This document shows, in pieces, positions 23,240 to 37,325 of a DNA stretch of 64,000 nt (position 1 is its first letter; every line of letters begins with the position of its first letter). Below the pieces are notes generated by a model, which saw only the letters and a list, made by a program, of their open reading frames with translations, did no database searches and had not been told where the DNA came from. Source of the stretch: Antedon mediterranea. Lineage: Eukaryota; Echinodermata; Crinoidea; Comatulida; Antedonidae. The stretch is from the NCBI RefSeq assembly GCF_964355755.1, contig NC_092680.1, positions 11,387,001 to 11,451,000 on the forward strand, in the 5' to 3' direction. The position numbers and the translations under genes were made by a program.

Positions 23240-26040
23240 AAACGTCTCCAAATGCGATTTGAAGCTATTCTAAGTACTTTTGTGTTTTTATGTTAACAAG
23301 TTTTTTCGAAAATCACAAAATGGTCTAAAACGTCTTCAAATGCGATTTGAAGCTATTCTGTACACTTTGATGTTTTGTGTGAAAAAGTTTTGTCAAAATG
23401 CTCAAAATGGTCTAAAACGTTTTTAAAACGATATTAAGCTTTTTTGTGCTCTTTGATGTTTTTGTGTAACCAAGTTTCATCGAAAATCACAAAATGGTCT
23501 AAAACGTCTCCAAATGCGATTTGAAGCTTTTCTAAGCACTTTGGTGTTTTTATGTTAACAAGTTTTTTCGAAAATCACAAAATGGTCTAAATCGTCTCCA
23601 AATGCGATTTGAAGCTCTTCTGTACACTTTGATGTTTTGTTTGAAAAAGTTTTGTCGAAATTCTCAAAATGGTCTAAAACGTTTTTAAATACGATATTAA
23701 GCTGTTTTGTGCACTTTGATGATTTGTGTGAAAAGTTTTAACGAAATGCTCAAAATGGTCTAAAACGGTTTCTAATGTGATTTTAAGCACTTTGATGTTT
23801 TTGTGTAACCAAGTTTTTTCGAAAATCACAAAATAGTCTAAAACGTCTCCAAATGCGATTTGAAGCTTTTCTAAGCACTTTGGTGTTTTTATGTTAACAA
23901 GTTTTTTCGAAAATCACAAAATGGTCGAAAACGTCTCAAAATGCGATTTGAGGATATTCTGAGCACTTTGGTGTTTTTTTGTTAAAAAGTTTTTTCGAAA
24001 ATCACAAAATGGTCTAAAACGTCTCCAAATGCGATTTGAAGCTATTCTGTACACTTTGATGTTTTGTGTGAAAAAGTTTTGTCGAAATGCTCAAAATGGT
24101 CTAAAACGTTTTTAAATACGATAATAAACTATTTTGTGATCTTTGATGTTTTTGTGTGAAAAGTTTTATCGAAATGCTCAAAATGGTCTAAAACGTTTTT
24201 AAAACGATATTAAGCTATTTTGTGCTCTTTGATGTTTTTGTGTAACCAAGTTTCATCGAAAATCACAAAATGGTCTAAAACGTCGCCAAATGCGATTTGA
24301 AGCTATTCTGTACACTTTGATGTTTTGTGTGAAAAAGTTTTGTCGAAATGCTCAAAATGGTCTAAAACGTTTTTAAAACGATATTAAGCTATTTTGTGCT
24401 CTTTGATGTTTTTGTGTAACCAAGTTTCATCGAAAATCACAAAATGGTCTAAAACGTCTCCAAATGCGATTTGAAGCTTTTCTAAGCACTTTGGTGTTTT
24501 TATGTTAACAAGTTTTTTCGAAAATCACAAAATGGTCTAAAACGTCTCCAAATGCGATTTGAAGCTCTTCTGTACACTTTGATGTTTTGTTTGAAAAAGT
24601 TTTGTCGAAATTTTCAAAATGGTCTAAAACGTTTTTAAATACGATATTAAGCTGTTTTGTGCACTTTGATGATTTGTGTGAAAAGTTTTAACGAAATGCT
24701 CAAAATGGTCTAAAACGGTTTCTAATGTGATTTTAAGCACTTTGATGTTTTTGTGTAACCAAGTTTTTTCGAAAATCACAAAATAGTCTAAAACGTCTCC
24801 AAATGCGATTTGAAGCTTTTCTAAGCACTTTGGTGTTTTTATGTTAACAAGTTTTTTCGAAAATCACAAAATGGTCTAAAACGTCTCCAAATGCGATTTG
24901 AGGATATTCTGAGCACTTTGGTGTTTTTTTGTTAAAAAGTTTTTTCGAAAATCACAAAATGGTCTAAAATGTCTCCAAATGCGATTTGAAGCTATTCTGT
25001 ACACTTTGATGTTTTATGTGAAAAAGTTTTGTCGAAATGCTCAAAATGGTCTAAAACGTTTTTAAATACGATATTAAGCTATTTTGTGATCTTTGATGTT
25101 TTTGTGTGAAAAGTTTTATCGAAATGCTCAAAATGGTCTAAAACGTTTTTAAAACGATATTAAGCTATTTTGTGCTCTTTGATGTTTTTGTGTAACCAAG
25201 TTTCATCGAAAATCACAAAATGGTCTAAAACGTCGCCAAATGCGATTTGAAGCTTTTCTAAGCACTTTGGTGTTTTTATGTTAACAAGTTTTTTCGAAAA
25301 TCACGAAATGGTCTGAAATATCTCCAAATGCGATTTGAAGATATTCTGAGCACTTTGGTGTTTTTATGTTAAAAAGTTTTTTCGAAAATCACAAAATGGT
25401 CTAAAACGTCTCCAAACGCGATTTGAAGCTCTTCTGTACACTTTGATGTTTTGTGTGAAAAAGTTTTGTCGAAATTCTCAAAATGGTCTAAAACGTTTTT
25501 AAATACGATATTAAGCTGTTTTGTGCACTTTGATGATTTGTGTGAAAAGTTTTAACGAAATGCTCAAAATGGTCAAAAACGGTTTCTAATGTGATTTTAA
25601 GCACTTTGATGTTTTTGTGTAACCAAGTTTTTTCAAAAATCACAAAATGGTCTAAAACGTCTCCAAATGCGATTTGAAGCTTTTCTAAGCACTTTGGTGT
25701 TTTTATGTTAACAAGTTTTTTCGAAAATCACAAAATGGTCTAAAACGTCTCCAAATGCGATTTGAAGATATTCTGAGCACTTTGGTGTTTTTATGTTAAA
25801 AAGTTTTTTTGAAAATCACAAAATAGTCTAAAACGTCTTCAAATGCGATTTGAAGCTATTCTGTACACTTTGATGTTTTGTGTGAAAAAGTTTTGTCGAA
25901 ATGCTCAAAATGGTCTAAAACGTTTTTAAAACGATATTAAGCTATTTTGTGCTCTTTGATGTTTTTGTGTAACCAAGTTTCATCGAAAATCACAAAATGG
26001 TCTAAAACGTCTCAAAATGCGATTTGAAGCTTTTCTAAGC
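23240..26040 (+). repeat. Partial HOR, copy of 4.66-7.46 kb
   Basis: The offset is 18,579 bp: GAAGCTATTCTAAGTAC at 23261 and 4682, GCTTTTTTGTG at 23438 and 4859, AAATCG at 23589 and 5010. The GATAATAA variant near 24120 also matches 5541, and TTTTTTTGAAAATC near 25802 matches 7223. It ends near 26040, where a repeat of the CCAAACGCG sub-block begins. Confidence 0.87.
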
Positions 26041-26815
26041 ACTTTGGTGTTTTTATGTTAACAAGTTTTTTCGAAAATCACGAAATGGTCTAAAATATCT
26101 CCAAATGCGATTTGAAGATATTCTGAGCACTTTGGTGTTTTTATGTTAAAAAGTTTTTTCGAAAATCACAAAATGGTCTAAAACGTCTCCAAACGCGATT
26201 TGAAGCTCTTCTGTACACTTTGATGTTTTGTGTGAAAAAGTTTTGTCGAAATTCTCAAAATGGTCTAAAACGTTTTTAAATACGATATTAAGCTGTTTTG
26301 TGCACTCTGATGATTTGTGTGAAAAGTTTTAACGAAATGCTCAAAATGGTCAAAAACGGTTTCTAATGTGATTTTAAGCACTTTGATGTTTTTGTGTAAC
26401 CAAGTTTTTTCAAAAATCACAAAATGGTCTAAAACGTCTCCAAATGCGATTTGAAGCTTTTCTAAGCACTTTGGTGTTTTTATGTTAACAAGTTTTTTCG
26501 AAAATCACAAAATGGTCTAAAACGTCTCCAAATGCGATTTGAAGATATTCTGAGCACTTTTGTGTTTTTATGTTAAAAAGTTTTTTCGAAAATCACAAAA
26601 TAGTCTAAAACGTCTCCAAATGCGATTTGAAGCTATTCTGTACACTTTGATGTTTTGTGTGAAAAAGTTTTGTCGAAATGCTCAAAATGGTCTAAAACGT
26701 TTTTAAAACGATATTAAGCTATTTTGTGCTCTTTGATGTTTTTTTGTAACCAAGTTTCATCGAAAATCACAAAATGGTCTAAAACGTCTCAAAATGCGAT
26801 TTGAAGCTTTTCTAA
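25260..26815 (+). repeat. 777-bp tandem duplication of sub-block 4
   Basis: CCAAACGCG occurs at 25412 and 26189, and CACGAAATGG precedes each. The second copy has GCACTCTGATG near 26304, a marker later found at 28546, 45637 and 46238. Boundaries are approximate because the surrounding d and k monomers are nearly identical. Confidence 0.78.
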
Positions 26816-29800
26816 GCACTTTGGTGTTTTTATGTTAACAAGTTTTTTCGAAAATCACAAAATGGTCTAAAACGTCTCCAAATGCGATTTGAGGATATTC
26901 TGAGCACTTTGGTGTTTTTTTGTTAAAAAGTTTTTTCGAAAATCACAAAATGGTCTAAAACGTCTCCAAATGCGATTTGAAGCTATTCTGTACACTTTGA
27001 TGTTTTGTGTGAAAAAGTTTTGTCGAAATGCTCAAAATGGTCTAAAACATTTTTAAATACGATATTAAGCTATTTTGTGATCTTTGATGTTTTTGTGTGA
27101 AAAGTTTTATCGAAATGCTCAAAATGGTCTAAAACGGTTTCTATTGTGATTTTAAGCACTTTGATGATTTTGTGTAACCAAGTTTCATCGAAATGTACAA
27201 AATGGTCTAAAACGTCTCCAAATGCGATTTGAAGCTATTCTAAGTACTTTTGTGTTTTTATGTTAACAAGTTTTTTCGAAAATCACAAAATGGTCTAAAA
27301 CGTCTTCAAATGCGATTTGAAGCTATTCTGTACACCTTGATGTTTTGTGTGAAAAAGTTTTGTCAAAATGCTCAAAATGGTCTAAAACGTTTTTAAAACG
27401 ATATTAAGCTATTTTGTGCTCTTTGATGTTTTTGTGTAACCAAGTTTCATCGAAAATCACAACATGGTCTAAAACGTCTCCAAATGCGATTTGAAGCTTT
27501 TCTAAGCACTTTGGTGTTTTTATGTTAACAAGTTTTTTCGATAATCACAAAATGGTCTAAAACGTCTCCAAATGCGATTTGAAGCTCTTCTGTACACTTT
27601 GATGTTTTGTTTGAAAAAGTTTTGTCGAAATTTTCAAAATGGTCTAAAACGTTTTTAAATACGATATTAAGCTGTTTTGTGCACTTTGATGATTTGTGTG
27701 AAAAGTTTTAACAAATGCTCAAAATGGTCTAAAACGGTTTCTAATGTGATTTTAAGCACTTTGATGTTTTTGTGTAACCAAGTTTTTTCGAAAATCACAA
27801 AATAGTCTAAAACGTCTCCAAATGCGATTTGAAGCTTTTCTAAGCACTTTGGTGTTTTTATGTTAACAAGTTGTTTCGAAAATCACAAAATGGTCTAAAA
27901 CGTCTTCAAATGCGATTTGAGGATATTCTGAGCACTTTGGTGTTTTTTTGTTAAAAAGTTTTTTCGAAAATCACAAAATGGTCTAAAACGTCTCCAAATG
28001 CGATTTGAAGCTATTCTGTACACTTTGATGTTTTGTGTGAAAAAGTTTTGTCGAAATGCTCAAAATGGTCTAAAACGTTTTTAAATACGATATTAAGCTA
28101 TTTTGTGATCTTTGATGTTTTTGTGTGAAAAGTTTTATCGAAATGCTCAAAATGGTCTAAAACGTTTTTAAAACGATATTAAGCTATTTTGTGCTCTTTG
28201 ATGTTTTTGTGTAACCAAGTTTCATCGAAAATCACAAAATGGTCTAAAACGTCGCCAAATGCGATTTGAAGCTTTTCTAAGCACTTTGGTGTTTTTATGT
28301 TAACAAGTTTTTTCGAAAATCACGAAATGGTCTAAAATATTTCCAAATGCGATTTGAAGATATTCTGAGCACTTTGGTGTTTTTATGTTAAAAAGTTTTT
28401 TCGAAAATCACAAAATGGTCTAAAACGTCTCCAAACGCGATTTGAAGCTCTTCTGTACACTTTGATGTTTTGTGTGAAAAAGTTTTGTCGAAATTCTCAA
28501 AATGGTCTAAAACGTTTTTAAATACGATATTAAGCTGTTTTGTGCACTCTGATGATTTGTGTGAAAAGTTTTAACGAAATGCTCAAAATGGTCAAAAACG
28601 GTTTCTAATGTGATTTTAAGCACTTTGATGTTTTTGTGTAACCAAGTTTTTTCAAAAATCACAAAATGGTCTAAAACGTCTCCAAATGCGATTTGAAGCT
28701 TTTCTAAGCACTTTGGTGTTTTTATGTTAACAAGTTTTTTCGAAAATCACAAAATGGTCTAAAACGTCTCCAAATGCGATTTGAAGATATTCTGAGCACT
28801 TTGGTGTTTTTATGTTAAAAAGTTTTTTCGAAAATCACAAAATAGTCTAAAACGTCTCCAAATGCGATTTGAAGCTATTCTGTACACTTTGATGTTTTGT
28901 GTGAAAAAGTTTTGTCGAAATGCTCAAAATGGTCTAAAACGTTTTTAAAACGATATTAAGCTATTTTGTGCTCTTTGATGTTTTTTTGTAACCAAGTTTC
29001 ATCGAAAATCACAAAATGGTCTAAAACGTCTCAAAATGCGATTTGAAGCTTTTCTAAGCACTTTGGTGTTTTTATGTTAACAAGTTTTTTCGAAAATCAC
29101 GAAATGGTCTAAAATGTCTCCAAATGCGATTTGAAGATATTCTGAGCACTTTGGTGTTTTTATCTTAACAAGTTTTTTCGAAAATCACGAAATGGTCTAA
29201 AATGTCTCCAAATGCGATTTGAAGATATTCTGAGCACTTTGGTGTTTTTATGTTGAAAAGTTTTTTCGAAAATCACAAAATGGTCTAAAACGTCTCCAAA
29301 TGCGATTTGAAGCTCTTCTGTACACTTTGATGTTTTGTGTGAAAAAGTTTTGTCGAAATGCTCAAAATGGTCTAAAACGTTTTTAAATACGATATTAAGC
29401 TGTTTTGTGCACTTTGATGATTTGTGTGAAAAGTTTTAACGAAATGCTCAAAATGGTCTAAAACGGTTTCTAATGTGATTTTAAGCACTTTGATGTTTTT
29501 GTGTAACCAAGTTTTTTCGAAAATCACAAAATAGTCTAAAACGTCTCCAAATGCGATTTGAAGCTTTTCTAAGCACTTTGGTGTTTTTATGTTAACAAGT
29601 TTTTTCGAAAATCACAAAATGGTCTAAAACGTCTCCAAATGCGATTTGAGGATATTCTGAGCACTTTGGTGTTTTTTTGTTAAAAAGTTTTTTCGAAAAT
29701 CACAAAATGGTCTAAAACGTCTCCAAATGCGATTTGAAGCTATTCTGTACACTTTGATGTTTTGTGTGAAAAAGTTTTTTCGAAATGCTCAAAATGGTCT

Positions 29801-30590
29801 AAAACGTTTTTAAATACGATATAAAGCTATTTTGTGATCTTTGATGTTTTTGTGTGAAAAGTTTTATCGAAATGCTCAAAATGGTCTAAAACGGTTTCTA
29901 TTGTGATTTTAAGCACTTTGATGATTTTGTGTAACCAAGTTTCATCGAAATGTACAAAATGGTCTAAAACGTCTCCAAATGCGATTTGAAGCTATTCTAA
30001 GTACTTTTGTGTTTTTATGTTAACAAGTTTTTTCGAAAATCACAAAATGGTCTAAAACGTCTTCAAATGCGATTTGAAGCTATTCTGTACACTTTGATGT
30101 TTTGTGTGAAAAAGTTTTGTCAAAATGCTCAAAATGGTCTAAAACGTTTTTAAAACGATATTAAGCTATTTTGTGCTCTTTGATGTTTTTGTGTAACCAA
30201 GTTTCATCGAAAATCACAACATGGTCTAAAACGTCTCCAAATGCGATTTGAAGCTTTTCTAAGCACTTTGGTGTTTTTATGTTAACAAGTTTTTTCGAAA
30301 ATCACAAAATGGTCTAAAACGTCTCCAAATGCGATTTGAAGCTCTTCAGTACACTTTGATGTTTTGTTTGAAAAAGTTTTGTCGAAATTCTCAAAATGGT
30401 CTAAAACGTTTTTAAATTCGATATTAAGCTGTTTTGTGCACTTTGATGATTTGTGTGAAAAGTTTTAACGAAATGCTCAAAATGGTCTAAAACGGTTTCT
30501 AATGTGATTTTAAGCACTTTGATGTTTTTGTGTAACCAAGTTTTTTCGAAAATCACAAAATAGTCTAAAACGTCTCCAAATGCGATTTGA
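26800..30590 (+). repeat. 3,786-bp repeat, copy 1
   Basis: Markers recur 3,786 bp later: CCAAACG at 28431 and 32217, TATCTTAAC at 29161 and 32947, GTTGTTTCG near 27870 and 31656, CACAACATGG at 30215 and 34001. The length corresponds to about 44 monomers. It contains a doubled k-type monomer (29.1-29.26 kb) with TATCTTAAC between the two. Ends are approximate. Confidence 0.82.
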
Positions 30591-33500
30591 AGCTTTTCTA
30601 AGCACTTTGGTGTTTTTATGTTAACAAGTTTTTTCGAAAATCACAAAATGGTCTAAAACGTCTCCAAATGCGATTTGAGGATATTCTGAGCACTTTGGTG
30701 TTTTTTTGTTAAAAAGTTTTTTCGAAAATCACAAAATGGTCTAAAACGTCTCCAAATGCGATTTGAAGCTATTCTGTACACTTTGATGTTTTGTGTGAAA
30801 AAGTTTTGTCGAAATGCTCAAAATGGTCTAAAACATTTTTAAATACGATATTAAGCTATTTTGTGATCTTTGATGTTTTTGTGTGAAAAGTTTTATCGAA
30901 ATGCTCAAAATGGTCTAAAACGGTTTCTATTGTGATTTTAAGCACTTTGATGATTTTGTGTAACCAAGTTTCATCGAAATGTACAAAATGGTCTAAAACG
31001 TCTCCAAATGCGATTTGAAGCTATTCTAAGTACTTTTGTGTTTTTATGTTAACAAGTTTTTCGAAAATCACAAAATGGTCTAAAACGTCTTCAAATGCGA
31101 TTTGAAGCTATTCTGTACACTTTGATGTTTTGTGTGAAAAAGTTTTGTCAAAATGCTCAAAATGGTCTAAAACGTTTTTAAAACGATATTAAGCTATTTT
31201 GTGCTCTTTGATGTTTTTGTGTAACCAAGTTTCATCGAAAATCACAACATGGTCTAAAACGTCTCCAAATGCGATTTGAAGCTTTTCTAAGCACTTTGGT
31301 GTTTTTATGTTAACAAGTTTTTTCGAAAATCACAAAATGGTCTAAAACGTCTCCAAATGCGATTTGAAGCTCTTCTGTACACTTTGATGTTTTGTTTGAA
31401 AAAGTTTTGTCGAAATTTTCAAAATGGTCTAAAACGTTTTTAAATACGATATTAAGCTGTTTTGTGCACTTTGATGATTTGTGTGAAAAGTTTTAACGAA
31501 ATGCTCAAAATGGTCTAAAACGGTTTCTAATGTGATTTTAAGCACTTTGATGTTTTTGTGTAACCAAGTTTTTTCGAAAATCACAAAATAGTCTAAAACG
31601 TCTCCAAATGCGATTTGAAGCTTTTCTAAGCACTTTGGTGTTTTTATGTTAACAAGTTGTTTCGAAAATCACAAAATGGTCTAAAACGTCTCCAAATGCG
31701 ATTTGAGGATATTCTGAGCACTTTGGTGTTTTTTTGTTAAAAAGTTTTTTCGAAAATCACAAAATGGTCTAAAACGTCTCCAAATGCGATTTGAAGCTAT
31801 TCTGTACACTTTGATGTTTTGTGTGAAAAAGTTTTGTCGAAATGCTCAAAATGGTCTAAAACGTTTTTAAATACGATATTAAGCTATTTTGTGATCTTTG
31901 ATGTTTTTGTGTGAAAAGTTTTATCGAAATGCTCAAAATGGTCTAAAACGTTTTTAAAACGATATTAAGCTATTTTGTGCTCTTTGATGTTTTTGTGTAA
32001 CCAAGTTTCATCGAAAATCACAAAATGGTCTAAAACGTCGCCAAATGCGATTTGAAGCTTTTCTAAGCACTTTGGTGTTTTTATGTTAACAAGTTTTTTC
32101 GAAAATCACGAAATGGTCTAAAATATCTCCAAATGCGATTTGAAGATATTCTGAGCACTTTGGTGTTTTTATGTTAAAAAGTTTTTTCGAAAATCACAAA
32201 ATGGTCTAAAACGTCTCCAAACGCGATTTGAAGCTCTTCTGTACACTTTGATGTTTTGTGTGAAAAAGTTTTGTCGAAATTCTCAAAATGGTCTAAAACG
32301 TTTTTAAATACGATATTAAGCTGTTTTGTGCACTTTGATGATTTGTGTGAAAAGTTTTAACGAAATGCTCAAAATGGTCAAAAACGGTTTCTAATGTGAT
32401 TTTAAGCACTTTGATGTTTTTGTGTAACCAAGTTTTTTCAAAAATCACAAAATGGTCTAAAACGTCTCCAAATGCGATTTGAAGCTTTTCTAAGCACTTT
32501 GGTGTTTTTATGTTAACAAGTTTTTTCGAAAATCACAAAATGGTCTAAAACGTCTCCAAATGCGATTTGAAGATATTCTGAGCACTTTGGTGTTTTTATG
32601 TTAAAAAGTTTTTTCGAAAATCACAAAATAGTCTAAAACGTCTCCAAATGCGATTTGAAGCTATTCTGTACACTTTGATGTTTTGTGTGAAAAAGTTTTG
32701 TCGAAATGCTCAAAATGGTCTAAAACGTTTTTAAAACGATATTAAGCTATTTTGTGCTCTTTGATGTTTTTTTGTAACCAAGTTTCATCGAAAATCACAA
32801 AATGGTCTAAAACGTCTCAAAATGCGATTTGAAGCTTTTCTAAGCACTTTGGTGTTTTTATGTTAACAAGTTTTTTCGAAAATCACGAAATGGTCTAAAA
32901 TGTCTCCAAATGCGATTTGAAGATATTCTGAGCACTTTGGTGTTTTTATCTTAACAAGTTTTTTCGAAAATCACGAAATGGTCTAAAATGTCTCCAAATG
33001 CGATTTGAAGATATTCTGAGCACTTTGGTGTTTTTATGTTGAAAAGTTTTTTCGAAAATCACAAAATGGTCTAAAACGTCTCCAAATGCGATTTGAAGCT
33101 CTTCTGTACACTTTGATGTTTTGTGTGAAAAAGTTTTGTCGAAATGCTCAAAATGGTCTAAAACGTTTTTAAATACGATATTAAGCTGTTTTGTGCACTT
33201 TGATGATTTGTGTGAAAAGTTTTAACGAAATGCTCAAAATGGTCTAAAACGGTTTCTAATGTGATTTTAAGCACTTTGATGTTTTTGTGTAACCAAGTTT
33301 TTTCGAAAATCACAAAATAGTCTAAAACGTCTCCAAATGCGATTTGAAGCTTTTCTAAGCACTTTGGTGTTTTTATGTTAACAAGTTTTTTCGAAAAATA
33401 CAAAATGGTCTAAAACGTCTCCAAATGCGATTTGAGGATATTCTGAGCACTTTGGTGTTTTTTTGTTAAAAAGTTTTTTCGAAAATCACAAAATGGTCTA

Positions 33501-34340
33501 AAACGTCTCCAAATGCGATTTGAAGCTATTCTGTACACTTTGATGTTTTGTGTGAAAAAGTTTTGTTGAAATGCTCAAAATGGTCTAAAACGTTTTTAAA
33601 TACGATATAAAGCTATTTTGTGATCTTTGATGTTTTTGTGTGAAAAGTTTTATCGAAATGCTCAAAATGGTCTAAAACGGTTTCTATTGTGATTTTAAGC
33701 ACTTTGATGATTTTGTGTAACCAAGTTTCATCGAAATGTACAAAATGGTCTAAAACGTCTCCAAATGCGATTTGAAGCTATTCTAAGTACTTTTGTGTTT
33801 TTATGTTAACAAGTTTTTTCGAAAATCACAAAATGGTCTAAAACGTCTTCAAATGCGATTTGAAGCTATTCTGTACACTTTGATGTTTTGTGTGAAAAAG
33901 TTTTGGCAAAATGCTCAAAATGGTCTAAAACGTTTTTAAAACGATATTAAGCTATTTTGTGCTCTTTGATGTTTTTGTGTAACCAAGTTTCATCGAAAAT
34001 CACAACATGGTCTAAAACGTCTCCAAATGCGATTTGAAGCTTTTCTAAGCACTTTGGTGTTTTTATGTTAACAAGTTTTTTCAAAAATCACAAAATGGTC
34101 TAAAACGTCTCCAAATGCGATTTGAAGCTCTTCTGCACACTTTGATGTTTTGTTTGAAAAAGTTTTGTCGAAATTCTCAAAATGGTCTAAAACGTTTTTA
34201 AATTCGATATTAAGCTGTTTTGTGCACTTTGATGATTTGTGTGAAAAGTTTTAACGAAATGCTCAAAATGGTCAAAAACGGTTTCTAATGTGATTTTAAG
34301 CACTTTGATGTTTTTGTGTAACCAAGTTTTTTCGAAAATC
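30591..34340 (+). repeat. 3,786-bp repeat, copy 2
   Basis: This is the second copy of the preceding unit. Private differences include CGAAAAATACAAAATGG near 33393 (normally CGAAAATCACAAAATGG), TTTTGTTGAAATGC near 33560 and CTTCTGCACAC near 34132. A 1-bp T-run loss, ACAAGTTTTTCG near 31053, is shared with 48745 at an offset of 17,692 bp. The match with copy 1 fades near 34340. Confidence 0.8.
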
Positions 34341-37325
34341 ACAAAATGGTCTAAAACGTCTCCAAATGCGATTTGAGGATATTCTGAGCACTTTGGTGTT
34401 TTTATGTTAAAAAGTTTTTTCGAAAATCACAAAATGGTCTAAAACGTCTCAAAATGCGATTTGAAGCTAATCTGTACACTTTGATGTTTTGTGTGAAAAA
34501 GTTTTGTCGAAATGCTCAAAATGGTCTAAAACGTTTTTAAAACGATATTAAGCTATTTTGTGCTCTTTGATGTTTTTGTGTAACCAAGTTTCATCGAAAT
34601 CAACAAAATGGTCTAATACGTCTCCAAATGCGATTTGAAGCTTTTCCAAGCACTTTGCTGTTTTTATGTTAACAAGTTTTTTCGAAAATCACAAAATGGT
34701 CTAAAACGTCTTCAAATGCGATTTGAAGCTATTCTGTAGACTTTGATGTTTTGTGTGAAAAAGTTTTGTCGAAATGCTCAAAATGGTCTAAAACGTTTTT
34801 AAATACGATATTAAGCTATTTTGTGATCTTTGATGTTTTTGTGTGAAAAGTTTTATCAAAATGCTCAAAATGGTCTGAAACGGTTTCTAATGCGATTTGA
34901 AGCTATTCTGTACACTTTGAAGTTTTGTCTGAAAAAGTTTTCTCGAAATGCTCAAAATGGTCTAAAACGTTTTTATATACCATATTAAGCTATTTTGTGC
35001 ACTTTGATGTTTTTTGTGAAAAGTTTTATCGAAATGCTCAAAATGGTCTAAAACGGTTTCTATTGGGATTTTAAGCACTTTGATGATTTTGTGTAACCAA
35101 GTTTCATCGAAATGTACAAAATGGTCTAAAACGTTTCCAAATGCGATTTGAAGCTATTCTAAGTACTTTTGTGTTTTTATGTTAACAAGTTTTTTCGAAA
35201 ATCACAAAATGGTCTAAAACGTCTTTCAAATGCGATTTGAAGCTATTCTGTACACTTTTATGTTTTGTGTGAAAAAGTTTTGTCGAAATTCTCAAAATGG
35301 TCTAAAACGTTTTTAAATACGATATTAAGCTGTTTTGTGCACTTTGATGATTTGTGTGAAAAGTTTTAACGAAATGCTCAAAATGGTCAAAAACGGTTTC
35401 TAATGTGATTTTAAGCACTTTGATGTTTTTGTGTAACCAAGTTTTTTCAAAAATCACAAAATGGTCTAAAACGTCTCCAAATGCGATTTGAAGCTTTTCT
35501 AAGCACTTTGGTGTTTTTATGTTAACAAGTTTTTTCGAAAATCACAAAATGGTCTAAAACGTCTCCAAATGCGATTTGAAGATATTCTGAGCACTTTGGT
35601 GTTTTTATGTTAAAAAGTTTTTTCGAAAATCACAAAATAGTCTAAAACGTCTCCAAATGCGATTTGAAGCTATTCTGTACACTTTGATGTTTTGTGTGAA
35701 AAAGTTTTGTCGAAATGCTCAAAATGGTCTAAAACGTTTTTAAAACGATATTAAGCTATTTTGTGCTCTTTGATGTTTTTTTGTAACCAAGTTTCATCGA
35801 AAATCACAAAATGGTCTAAAACGTCTCAAAATGCGATTTGAAGCTTTTCTAAGCAATTTGGTGTTTTTATGTTAACAAGTTTTTTCGAAAATCACGAAAT
35901 GGTCTAAAATGTCTCCAAATGCGATTTGAAGATATTCTGAGCACTTTGGTGTTTTTATGTTAAAAAGTTTTTTCGAAAATCACAAAATGGTCTAAAACGT
36001 CTCCAAATGCGATTTGAAGCTCTTCTGTACACTTTGATGTTTTGTGTGAAAAAGTTTTGTCGAAATGCTCAAAATGGTCTAAAACGTTTTCAAATACGAT
36101 ATTAAGCTGTTTTGTGCACTTTGATGATTTGTGTGAAAAGTTTTAACGAAATGCTCAAAATGGTCTAAAACGGTTTCTAATGTGATTTTAAGCACTTTGG
36201 TGTTTTTATGTTAACAAGTTTTTTCGAAAATCACAAAATGGTCTAAAACGTCTCCAAATGCGATTTGAGGATATTCTGAGCTCTTTGGTGTTTTTTTGTT
36301 AAAAAGTTTTTTCGAAAATCACAAAATGGTCTAAAACGTCTCCAAATGCGATTTGAAGCTATTCTGTACACTTTGATGTTTTGTGTGAAAAAGTTTTGTC
36401 GAAATGCTCAAAATGGTCTAAAACATTTTTAAATACGATATTAAGCTATTTTGTGATCTTTGATGTTTTTGTGTGAAAAGTTTTATCGAAATGCTCAAAA
36501 TGGTCTAAAACGGTTTCTATTGTGATTTTAAGCACTTTGATGATTTTGTGTAACCAAGTTTCATCGAAATGTACAAAATGGTCTAAAACGTCTTTAAATG
36601 CGATTTGAAGCTATTCTAAGTACTTTTGTGTTTTTATGTTAACAAGTTTTTTCGAAAATCACAAAATGGTCTAAAACGTCTTCAAATGCGATTTGAAGCT
36701 ATTCTGTACACTTTGATGTTTTGTGTGAAAAAGTTTTGTCAAAATGCTCAAAATGGTCTAAAACGTTTTTAAAACGATATTAAGCTATTTTGTGCTCTTT
36801 GATGTTTTTGTGTAACCAAGTTTCATCGAAAATCACAACATGGTCTAAAACGTCTCCAAATGCGATTTGAAGCTTTTCTAAGCACTTTGGTGTTTTTATG
36901 TTAACAAATTTTTTCGAAAATCACAAAATGGTCTAAAACGTCTCCAAATGCGATTTGAAGCTCTTCATTACACTTTGATGTTTTGTTTGAAAAAGTTTTG
37001 TCGAAATTCTCAAAATGGTCTAAAACGTTTTTAAATTCGATATTAAGCTGTTTTGTGCACTTTGATGATTTGTGTGAAAAGTTTTAACGAAATGCTCAAA
37101 ATGGTCTAAAACGGTTTCTAATGTGATTTTAAGCACTTTGATGTTTTTGTGTAACCAAGTTTTTTCGAAAATCACAAAATAGTCTAAAACGTCTCCAAAT
37201 GCGATTTGAAGCTTTTCTAAGCACTTTGGTGTTTTTATGTTAACAAGTTTTTTCGAAAATCACAAAATGGTCTAAAACGTCTCCAAATGCAATTTGAGGA
37301 TATTCTGAGCACTTTGGTGTTTTTT
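33940..37325 (+). repeat. Copy of 19.56-22.95 kb (offset 14,375)
   Basis: This is the partner of the 19560-22950 block; shared rare variants are listed there. Private changes include TTTTGTCTGAAAAAG near 34924, AAACGTTTCC near 35131 and AAGCAATTTGGTG near 35852. It overlaps the end of the 3,786-bp repeat because the two relationships were read from different partners. Confidence 0.82.
36156..36233 (+). repeat. Chimeric c/d monomer, second copy
   Basis: It shows the same c-to-d switch at GCACTTTG as the monomer at 21781. It was inherited through the 14,375-bp-offset duplication and not formed independently, because flanking variants are shared as well. Confidence 0.88.

Noticed and set aside
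33158-33403. Open frame of 81 codons, minus strand
   Set aside because: It starts at TTG in a monomer where CGAAAATCACAA became CGAAAAATACAA, which removes an upstream stop. It runs antisense through four monomers with no domain.
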